A stretch of 11,267 bases of DNA from Chitinophagaceae bacterium. Its GTDB lineage: Bacteria; Bacteroidota; Bacteroidia; Chitinophagales; UBA10324. Position 1 is the first letter of the stretch. Every line of letters begins with the position of its first letter. Shown piece after piece: positions 1-5,863 of this stretch. A program made the position numbers and the translations under genes. The notes under the pieces were generated by a model. The model searched no databases and was not told the origin of the DNA. It saw only the letters and a list, made by a program, of their open reading frames with translations. Location: positions 4,049-15,315 of the forward strand of contig JAHEZG010000051.1 of the NCBI GenBank assembly GCA_023251195.1, written 5' to 3'.

Positions 1-27
1 AGGGATAAAGACCTGTTGCTATGAGAT

Positions 28-35
28 TATATTTG
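28..35 (+). promoter_or_regulatory. Possible Bacteroidota -7 promoter box (TATATTTG)
   Basis: The octamer TATATTTG matches the Bacteroidota sigma-ABfr -7 consensus TAnnTTTG at every fixed position. It lies 25 bases before the ATG at 61, which would leave a leader of about 20 bases. No convincing -33 TTG element sits at the usual spacing; the only TTG upstream (16-18) is just 9 bases away. This is a motif match only, in AT-rich DNA where chance matches are common. Confidence 0.35.
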
Positions 36-60
36 TCGCCACTTATTCAAAACACAAAAA

Positions 61-1074
61 ATGAAACTCGTTTCCTACTGGAGCTCAACTGAAGAACAAG
101 ATCGCCTCGGACTGTTACACAACGATCTTGTGTACGACATGCGCGATCTCGACTGGCAATTCCCCGACAACATGCAACTCTTTTTATACGCGTGGGAAGA
201 TGTGATTGACATGGCGAAAGAATTTAATCAGCGGGTGATAGATGGAAAAGTAAAAACAGCTAAGCCCAAACAAATTTCCGATTTAACAATAATGGCGCCT
301 GTTCCGCATCCTTCTTCGTGTCGCGATGGTTATGCATTTCGTCAGCATGTTGCAGCAGCGCGCCGCAACAGAAAAGTAGAAATGATTGCGGAATTCGATC
401 AGTACCCTATTTTTTATTTTACCAATCACCAAGCAATACAAGGTAGTGGAGATATTATTTGCATGCCTGATCATTTTAAGAAATTGGATTTTGAATTGGA
501 GTCGGCAATTGTGGTTTGCAAGCAGGGAAGAAATATTACTGCTGAAGAAGCGGACAGTTATATCGGCGGCTACATGATCATGAACGACATCAGCGCGCGC
601 ACTTTGCAGATGGAAGAAATGCTGTTGAATCTCGGTCCTGCAAAGGGAAAAGATTTTTGTACCGTGATTGGTCCGATGCTCGTGACTGCTGATGAACTCG
701 AACAATATAAAATTCCTGCAAAGCCAAATCATGTCGGCAATAATTTTAATCTCGATATGAAATGTTGGGTCAACGGAAAATTAGTATCGCAGGGAAACAT
801 GGGCGATATGGATTGGACTTACGCTGAAATATTAGAGCGCTGCGCTTACGGAGTTGACATTCATCCCGGAGATGTGATTGGTAGTGGAACTGTCGGCACC
901 GGATGTTTTCTTGAACTCAACGGCACCGGAAAACTCAACGATCCGAATTATCAGGAACAATGGTTACAGGAAGGTGATGTAGTGGAAATGGAAATTACAG
1001 GACTCGGAAAAATTTCAAATACCATCGTTAAAGCCGACAGCGATTTTTCCATTCTCGATAAGAAAAAAACTTAA
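61..1074 (+). CDS. Fumarylacetoacetate hydrolase (FAH) family protein
   Basis: A 337-residue metal-dependent hydrolase of the FAH fold, probably cytosolic. Family members cleave the C-C bond of acylpyruvate-type diketo acids; the namesake splits fumarylacetoacetate to fumarate and acetoacetate in tyrosine breakdown. Residues 1-80 match the small N-terminal domain and the rest is the catalytic domain. The characteristic residues can all be placed: D89 and catalytic H96 (R-D-G-Y-x3-Q-H), metal ligands E145 and E147 (DFELES) and D176 (MNDISAR), R180 and Q183, the lysine of GPAKGKDF (K197), and the threonine in GSGTVG (T277). The spacing D89-H96 equals that of mammalian FAH. The start follows an A-run (CACAAAAA-ATG) and there is no nearer alternative. 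The flavin reductase-like gene follows on the same strand after 142 bases. The exact substrate is open: fumarylacetoacetate, another acylpyruvate or a homoprotocatechuate-type intermediate. Confidence 0.9.
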   Translation: MKLVSYWSSTEEQDRLGLLHNDLVYDMRDLDWQFPDNMQLFLYAWEDVIDMAKEFNQRVIDGKVKTAKPKQISDLTIMAPVPHPSSCRDGYAFRQHVAAARRNRKVEMIAEFDQYPIFYFTNHQAIQGSGDIICMPDHFKKLDFELESAIVVCKQGRNITAEEADSYIGGYMIMNDISARTLQMEEMLLNLGPAKGKDFCTVIGPMLVTADELEQYKIPAKPNHVGNNFNLDMKCWVNGKLVSQGNMGDMDWTYAEILERCAYGVDIHPGDVIGSGTVGTGCFLELNGTGKLNDPNYQEQWLQEGDVVEMEITGLGKISNTIVKADSDFSILDKKKT

Positions 1075-1208
1075 CCGCAGAGACGCAAAGGCGCAGAGAA
1101 AAAATTTCTTTTCTTTCAAACAAAAATCTTTGTGACTCTTCTTTAAAAAAAATGAGCATTAAAAATTTCATCAATAAAAAGAACTCCGCGTCTCTGCGCC
1201 TCTGCGGT
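1074..1208. repeat. Inverted pair of dispersed CCGCAGAGACGC repeats
   Basis: Two 25-base arms, 1074-1098 and 1184-1208, are inverted copies of each other with 21 of 25 positions matching and an 85-base AT-rich spacer. The left arm begins ACCGCAGAGACGC and the right arm ends GCGCCTCTGCGGT. I recognise this as the CCGCAGAGACGC/GCGCAGAG intergenic repeat that recurs in many bacterial genomes. Its translations give familiar spurious peptides such as RRRDAEFF and LRLCVSAV, and both strings appear in the reverse frames here. The left arm starts on the last base of the FAH stop codon and the right arm ends 8 bases before the next ATG. It is likely a non-coding mobile, MITE-like element. In RNA the arms could form a stem with three A-C mismatches and one G-U pair. 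Confidence 0.8.
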
Positions 1209-1216
1209 AAATTATT

Positions 1217-2137
1217 ATGATACGAATTGATCCGAAAGAAATTGCCACTGCAAAACTCCACGCATTTATGCTGGGAAGTATTGCTCCGCGCCCTATTGCA
1301 TTCGCGAGCACGATTGATAAAAACGGAGGTCCCAATTTATCACCGTTCAGTTTCTTCAATGCATTTGGTTCCAATCCTGCCACACTTATTTTTTCACCGG
1401 CGCGACGCGTGCGCGACAATACCATCAAGCACACTTTAGAAAATGTTTACGATATAAAAGAAGTAGTGATCAATGTGGTGAACTACGATATGGTGCACCA
1501 GATGTCGCTGTCAAGTGTCGAGTTTGCGAAAGGAGTAAATGAATTTGAGAAATCCGGCTTCACACCCATTGCATCTGAAATGGTAAAACCATTTCGTGTA
1601 AAAGAATCTCCCGTGCAAATCGAATGCAAAGTGGTGGAGGTAAAAGAAATGGGACACGAAGGCGGCGCAGCCAATCTTATTATCTGCGAAATATTATTGA
1701 TGCATGTGAGTGAAAATGTGTTGGATGCAAGCGGACGAATTGACCCGCACAAAATTGATTTAGTGGCGCGCATGGGAAACGATTTTTACTGTCGTGCAAG
1801 TGGCTCTGCAATTTTTGAAGTTCCGAAACCCAATACCAAACCTGCCATCGGTTACGATTCCATTCCTGAGCGCATCCGGTTAAGCAAAGTACTCACCGGA
1901 AACGACCTCGGTCAGTTAGGTCATGTCGAAGTGCTTCCCGGGTGGGACGAAGTTTCGCTCATCCGCAAAGATGGTCGCATGCAGGAAGTTTTCGAGCGCT
2001 TTCAGTTAGATGAAGAAAGTATGGAGTACCATCTTCATCTTCTCGCCAAAGAATTTTTAGAAGAAGGAAGAGTGATGGATGCATGGAAAGTTTTATTGCT
2101 TCCAGATTTTCATCAATGGGAGAATAAAGAAATATAA
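1217..2137 (+). CDS. Flavin reductase-like FMN-binding protein with C-terminal extension
   Basis: A 306-residue protein whose first 205 or so residues match the flavin reductase-like split-barrel family that binds FMN and reduces flavin with NAD(P)H, or acts as a related FMN oxidoreductase. Visible family signatures are APRPIAFAST (23-32), the flavin-binding strand SPFSFFNAFGSNPATLIFS (42-60), the RDNTIKHTLEN loop (66-76) and the VINVVNYDM segment (84-92). Residues from about 206 to 306 form an extra, mostly helical and acidic tail (for example MQEVFERFQLDEESMEYH) not part of the core domain. The ATG at 1217 is chosen because the family N-terminus follows at once; there is no Shine-Dalgarno, and the repeat arm ends 8 bases upstream. 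From general knowledge, genes of this type sit beside FAH-family and homogentisate genes in Bacteroidota, so a role in aromatic degradation is an inference. Its redox partner is unknown. Confidence 0.85.
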   Translation: MIRIDPKEIATAKLHAFMLGSIAPRPIAFASTIDKNGGPNLSPFSFFNAFGSNPATLIFSPARRVRDNTIKHTLENVYDIKEVVINVVNYDMVHQMSLSSVEFAKGVNEFEKSGFTPIASEMVKPFRVKESPVQIECKVVEVKEMGHEGGAANLIICEILLMHVSENVLDASGRIDPHKIDLVARMGNDFYCRASGSAIFEVPKPNTKPAIGYDSIPERIRLSKVLTGNDLGQLGHVEVLPGWDEVSLIRKDGRMQEVFERFQLDEESMEYHLHLLAKEFLEEGRVMDAWKVLLLPDFHQWENKEI

Positions 2138-2161
2138 AATTTTTATTGAATTGAAATAATC

Positions 2162-2169
2162 TATTTTCG
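2162..2169 (+). promoter_or_regulatory. Weak candidate -7 box before the methyltransferase gene
   Basis: TATTTTCG differs from TAnnTTTG by one base and lies 16 bases before the ATG at 2186, in the 48-base AT-rich gap after the flavin reductase gene. No TTG lies at the usual -33 spacing. It is listed because the methyltransferase differs in composition from the genes before it and may need its own promoter; the match alone is weak. Confidence 0.18.
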
Positions 2170-2185
2170 CTTTTTTAAAATTACT

Positions 2186-2839
2186 ATGGTTAAAGTTTTA
2201 GCTGCATCTTCAAATTCAGATTCGCTTGGAAATAAGTTTAGAGATAAAAGATTCATATTTTTTAAGAATGCAATAAAAGACTTTGCAACTCCTATAAGGA
2301 TAATCGATATTGGAGGCACAGAAAAATTCTGGATAAACAGAAATTTTCATAACAATAAAAATTATGACATTACTCTGGTTAATTTGAAAACCCTTGAAGT
2401 TAAAAGTAATAATATTAAAAGCATTGTCGGTGATGCAACTAATTTAATACAATATAAGGATAGATCGTTTGATATTGTTTTTTCAAACTCTGTAATTGAG
2501 CATGTTTATTCTTTTGAAAACCAAGAAAGAATGGCGAGAGAAATTTTACGATTGGGTAAGTATCATTTTGTGCAAACACCCAATAAATATTTTTTTATCG
2601 AACCTCATTTTATTTTCCCCTTCTTCCAATTTCTCCCTTTTTCGATACAGCTATTTCTTCTGACCAAAACAAAACTTTGTAGAGGTAGAAAATGGCAAAA
2701 GGATTTTTCATTGCAGTATATCAAAGAAATAAGATTGATATCAAAAACAGAAATGAAAAAATTATTTCCCAATTCAAAGCTCTCTTTTGAAAAATTTTAT
2801 TTAATGAACAAATCTTTTACAGCACATAATTTCAATTAA
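2186..2839 (+). CDS. Class I SAM-dependent methyltransferase (type 11-like)
   Basis: A 217-residue soluble protein with the order of motifs of a class I, Methyltransf_11-like SAM methyltransferase. Motif I, the SAM-binding glycine loop, is IIDIGGTEKFW (39-49). The second strand is YDITLVNL (60-67), with an N rather than the usual acidic ribose-binding residue at its end. The adenine-binding segment is IVGDATNL (80-87). Motif IV is SFDIVFSNSVIEHV (94-107), followed by a REILRLGKYHFVQTPN strand (119-133). The C-terminal part has an aromatic, hydrophobic stretch (136-159) that may bind a lipid-like or hydrophobic substrate. The gene is markedly more AT-rich than the two before it (hand count of 2221-2280: 14 G/C of 60), closer to the polysaccharide genes to its right. 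It converges on them with 11 bases between stops. It could methylate a sugar of that polysaccharide, but the substrate cannot be read from the sequence. Confidence 0.82.
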   Translation: MVKVLAASSNSDSLGNKFRDKRFIFFKNAIKDFATPIRIIDIGGTEKFWINRNFHNNKNYDITLVNLKTLEVKSNNIKSIVGDATNLIQYKDRSFDIVFSNSVIEHVYSFENQERMAREILRLGKYHFVQTPNKYFFIEPHFIFPFFQFLPFSIQLFLLTKTKLCRGRKWQKDFSLQYIKEIRLISKTEMKKLFPNSKLSFEKFYLMNKSFTAHNFN

Positions 2840-2842
2840 GTT

Positions 2843-2878
2843 TATGATTTCTACTTTTTTGAAAGATAGTCAATCATA
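2843..2878. terminator. Candidate bidirectional terminator hairpin between convergent genes
   Basis: The junction of two convergent genes folds into an imperfect hairpin. TATGATT (2843-2849) pairs with AATCATA (2872-2878), then CTACTTT (2851-2857) pairs with AAAG-A-TAG (2862-2869) with one bulged A, closing on the loop TTTG. It starts 4 bases after the methyltransferase stop and covers the final codons of the dehydratase-like gene. The stem is AT-rich and neither strand has a clean U-run after it, so its strength as an intrinsic terminator is doubtful. Confidence 0.35.
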
Positions 2879-3819
2879 TTTATAACAGTTTTGTGCAACG
2901 AATATTTCTGTTGCCAGCCGGTTTCGTTTTTCAGTTTGGTGGAGTCGCCGTAAATAATGGGTTCGTCGGTTGGCCGCAATAAAGCCTGGTCGGTTTCTAA
3001 AATGAATTTTCTATTGCAAACTTTTTCTATTACTTCAATAACCTCTTGCATTGAATATACTTTTTCGCCACTAATGTTGTAGGCTTCACCTGCATTTCCT
3101 TTATCAGCAAGCAACACAAGAGCACTAACAAGATCGCGAACATCGGTGATGGCTCGTTGCGTAGTCAGATTTCCAACCCTGAGTTTTTCGGTTTTGCCAT
3201 TGATTATATCGAAAGCGCGTTGCACAAAATCACTTACTGCATCATTGGTTTTCCGGGAACCTGTTGTATTAAATATCCGGGCGCGAATTCCTCTGATATT
3301 GTGTCCTTTGAAATATTGATAAGTGAGAAGGTCTTGAGCAACTTTACTTACTCCGTAGGGATGCAACGGAAGGAGCGCAGCATTTTCTTTTATGGGAATA
3401 TTTTCGGGAGTAAGTGATGCGCCATACTCAGCACTGCTACATGCAACAACAACAACAGGATTGTAAGCAGCATCCAATTTTCTTGCTGAGATAATTGCTT
3501 CAAATAAATTGATGGTTCCGTTTGCATTAATGTCCATGGTATCAACCGGGCGAAGCCAGCTAACAGTTGGGAAACTTTGTGCGGCAAGGTGAAATATTTT
3601 ACCAGGGTTGAATTCATGAATGATTTTTTCGACTGCGGCGGCATTGCGAACATCGAGTTGCAGGGGTACACACAAATCAACAATGTCATTAAGATTTATT
3701 GTCGGATTAAAATAAGTGCCGATTAAAAATTCTTTTTTCACCTTACCCGAATAATATTCCACCAGGTGAGAACCCACCATGCCAGCGGTGCCTGTAATTA
3801 AAATGTGTTCGTTACTCAT
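2851..3819 (-). CDS. NAD(P)-dependent nucleotide-sugar dehydratase/reductase (GMD/RMD-like)
   Basis: A 322-residue extended short-chain dehydrogenase acting on a nucleotide sugar in the cytosol. The N-terminal Rossmann motif is GTAGMVGSHL (G10, G13, G16). The catalytic residues are S129 in CSSAEYG with E131, and Y155-x3-K159 (YGVSK). FHLAAQSFPTVSW (76-88) and DINANGTINLFEA (96-108) are also typical. The C-terminal substrate segment LRPTDEPIIYGDSTKL followed by TGW (to 302) resembles GDP-mannose 4,6-dehydratase and especially GDP-6-deoxy-4-keto-mannose reductase. S-x-E suits a dehydratase, and the 322-residue length falls between the two groups. Such enzymes make precursors of D-rhamnose and related 6-deoxyhexoses. 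It is the last gene of the - strand row. Its ATG overlaps the stop of the glycosyltransferase gene by 8 bases (ATGAGTAA). The exact donor sugar is uncertain; another NDP-sugar 4-epimerase or dehydratase is possible. Confidence 0.85.
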   Translation of the reverse strand: MSNEHILITGTAGMVGSHLVEYYSGKVKKEFLIGTYFNPTINLNDIVDLCVPLQLDVRNAAAVEKIIHEFNPGKIFHLAAQSFPTVSWLRPVDTMDINANGTINLFEAIISARKLDAAYNPVVVVACSSAEYGASLTPENIPIKENAALLPLHPYGVSKVAQDLLTYQYFKGHNIRGIRARIFNTTGSRKTNDAVSDFVQRAFDIINGKTEKLRVGNLTTQRAITDVRDLVSALVLLADKGNAGEAYNISGEKVYSMQEVIEVIEKVCNRKFILETDQALLRPTDEPIIYGDSTKLKNETGWQQKYSLHKTVINMIDYLSKK

Positions 3820-4987
3820 TGAGCGCTAAACTATAAATCCCTTTTACTTTTTCTCCAATCAATTTCCATGAGAACCGTTCATCAGCAGTTTTTTTTGCTG
3901 CGGCTCTTAGTTTTTCCTGCAATGATTTATCAACTAAAAGTTTTAACATTTTATTTGAAAGGTCTTCAGCATTTTCGGTTTCAAAGAGTATTCCGTTTTC
4001 GCCATCAATAATAATGTCTTTAAAAACAGCTAAATCGCTGGCCACTATTGCGGCACCATAATCCAATGAACGAATGAGTACACCGCTCGAATAAATTTTC
4101 CGATAGGGTAGTGTGACAATATCCGCAGCGCGGAAATAATATGGAATCATTTCATTGGCTATGTATTCCAATCGCAAAATGCAATCGGCTTCCATGTTGT
4201 TTTCGTGAATGATGGAACGGTATTCTTCTTCTTCCACTTTAAAAGTTGGGCCGGCGACTACCAACTGTACATTGGGATTTTGTTTTCTCAAGAGCGCAAA
4301 TGCTTTCAAGAGCACATCTAATCCTTTTACTTTTTTTATTTGTCCGAAAAAGAGAATGAGTTGTTTGTCGGTTGGGAGTTTTAATTTTTCTCTTGCTTCA
4401 TTCAATGAGCAATGAGCAGAATAGAGAAAATCGGAATCGCCGTGAGGAACTTTATGAATATGATTTGCCGGAAATTGTTTGAAATATTTTTCGAGAGAGG
4501 CTTTTGCATAATCTGAATGAACAATGATTCGGTCGATCAGCTTTTCGAATTTTAAATACTTACCGGAATTTATTGTTGATCCGTATTTCTGAAAATCTTC
4601 GACATCGTGAACGGTGGCTACGATTTTAAAACCATTGCGTTTAAATAGCTGGAGTATCATTAATTCCAATCGTGAGAAATGATAAATGTTTGCATGAAGC
4701 ACATTGTACTTTTTTGCTTTTGCATCGCGCAATGCTTTTCTGATTCCTATTACAAACCGGATTCCACGAATGAGTTTTAATTCTTTACCATAAATGCGCT
4801 GAAAACTTTTTACAGTTGGGAAAGAAAAAGGAAACTGTTCATCCAGGTGAGTTTCATCACAGGTGTAAAAAGTTAATTCCACTCCGGCTTCATTAGCTGC
4901 TTTGCACAATCCGAAATCATAAAACTCATTTCCACGGTGACCACCAATAGGTTCAATAAAAGCGACTTTACATGCGACGCTATTCAT
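3812..4987 (-). CDS. GT4-family glycosyltransferase (GT-B fold)
   Basis: A retaining-type GT-B glycosyltransferase, 391 residues from the ATG at 4987, probably cytosolic or peripheral to the inner membrane. It would add a sugar to the lipid-linked repeat unit. The N-terminal domain opens with VAFIEPIGGHRGN (8-20). The C-terminal domain has VPHGD (180-184), FFGQIKKVKGLDVLL (213-227), VVAGP (243-247) and the donor-site stretch YSSGVLIRSLDYG (299-311). In that stretch the usual E-x7-E pair appears absent, with I298 and R306 at the two Glu positions by my alignment; related S-G-V-L type GT4 enzymes share such degeneration. A GTG at 4996 would give 394 residues, but ATG 4987 is preferred because it makes an ATGAATAG overlap with the upstream sulfotransferase stop, matching the 8-base overlap at its own 3' end. 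The sugar and linkage cannot be read from sequence. Confidence 0.88.
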   Translation of the reverse strand: MNSVACKVAFIEPIGGHRGNEFYDFGLCKAANEAGVELTFYTCDETHLDEQFPFSFPTVKSFQRIYGKELKLIRGIRFVIGIRKALRDAKAKKYNVLHANIYHFSRLELMILQLFKRNGFKIVATVHDVEDFQKYGSTINSGKYLKFEKLIDRIIVHSDYAKASLEKYFKQFPANHIHKVPHGDSDFLYSAHCSLNEAREKLKLPTDKQLILFFGQIKKVKGLDVLLKAFALLRKQNPNVQLVVAGPTFKVEEEEYRSIIHENNMEADCILRLEYIANEMIPYYFRAADIVTLPYRKIYSSGVLIRSLDYGAAIVASDLAVFKDIIIDGENGILFETENAEDLSNKMLKLLVDKSLQEKLRAAAKKTADERFSWKLIGEKVKGIYSLALNE

Positions 4988-5846
4988 ACCACGCACTTAA
5001 ATTCCGGGTCAGTAATTTTTCGAGTTTCATAATATCTGGTTTATAAAGTTCAACCAAATAATTTATTGTTTTATCGGATGGTGGAGTTTTTTTCTTCGTT
5101 AAGATAAGTTGCTGAATTGTTGCAAGCATTTTATCCGGTAAAATATTTTTAATCATTAACCGCAATGATTTGAACTGATAAATAAACCGAAATAAACCAT
5201 TTCGGGGGGTGGTGAAAGGGTTGTGTGTTTTACCCAGGTTCAATTGTATTGACTCATCAATTCCTAAAAAGTGATAGAGTCTTTTTATTTCCTTGCCGGT
5301 ATCATTCTTAAAGTCATCGAAGAAAATAATCAGGACTTTTTCTGCGCCAAAAACATCGAGGTATCTCTTTACCTGTTCGAAATACATTCCCAACAAAATG
5401 AATTGCTGGTAAAATAAATTTTCAATTGCGTTCCGGTTTTCATTGAAAATAATTTTCTCTAATGAAGAATTTACATAGCCTAATTTGTAATCCATCTGGT
5501 AATGCGAAAATGCACGATCAACCGGATTGCGCAACATGATAATTATTTTTGATCCCGGAAATTTTGCTTTTATCAATTGCGCAACTTCAGGATAGAAAAG
5601 GTATGAAACACTTGCTTCGCCAATTGCCTTTTTATCGGAACTGTTTTCAAATAATTTCAAGTAATCATTCCAATTACTGATTCCTTTTTCTTTGTAATAA
5701 AGATTCTGCTTTACAGTTGTTTCGTAAGAAAAGTAATTTGTTTCCTTCAACGGCGACATGAATACATCGGGATGTTCATCGAGATAATGGTATAGCGAAG
5801 TGGTTCCGGCTTTTGGCGCACCAACAATAAAAAAATTCGGAAGCAT
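4980..5846 (-). CDS. PAPS-dependent sulfotransferase (carbohydrate type), second copy
   Basis: A 288-residue sulfotransferase that would move sulfate from PAPS to a hydroxyl or amino group, most likely on a glycan. The 5'-phosphosulfate loop is GAPKAGTTSLY (9-19, K12) and the conserved K-E pair is in LKETNYF (E35). The 3'-phosphate site is MLRNPVDRAFSHY, with R106 and S114 at the family spacing. These match heparan-sulfate type (NST/3-OST-like) sulfotransferases, and the length is usual for bacterial members. The ATG at 5846 is preferred; a TTG lies immediately before it and would add one residue. The upstream glycosidase gene stops 17 bases before this start. The 3' end overlaps the GT4 gene. 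No signal peptide or membrane segment is apparent. It is clearly a homologue of the other sulfotransferase in the row, but the two differ widely outside the PAPS motifs, so they probably act on different acceptors. Confidence 0.9.
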   Translation of the reverse strand: MLPNFFIVGAPKAGTTSLYHYLDEHPDVFMSPLKETNYFSYETTVKQNLYYKEKGISNWNDYLKLFENSSDKKAIGEASVSYLFYPEVAQLIKAKFPGSKIIIMLRNPVDRAFSHYQMDYKLGYVNSSLEKIIFNENRNAIENLFYQQFILLGMYFEQVKRYLDVFGAEKVLIIFFDDFKNDTGKEIKRLYHFLGIDESIQLNLGKTHNPFTTPRNGLFRFIYQFKSLRLMIKNILPDKMLATIQQLILTKKKTPPSDKTINYLVELYKPDIMKLEKLLTRNLSAWYE

Positions 5847-5863
5847 CAATGAATCAGGTTGGT

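Noticed and set aside
1..60. Possible 3' end of an upstream + strand gene (frame 1 stops at 22-24; frame 2 runs to a TGA at 62-64).
   Set aside because: With only 60 bases there is no way to tell coding from chance; no protein family can be recognised.
283..732. A 149-codon reverse open frame inside the FAH-family gene.
   Set aside because: It lies wholly antisense to a well-supported gene whose motifs are intact, and its translation has no recognisable domain.
1028..1434. Reverse-strand open frames of 77 and 87 codons across the repeat, and a short + frame at 1227-1439.
   Set aside because: The reverse frames are translations of the dispersed repeat (RRRDAEFF, LRLCVSAV) and of the antisense of the flavin reductase gene; the + frame is an off-frame reading of that gene.
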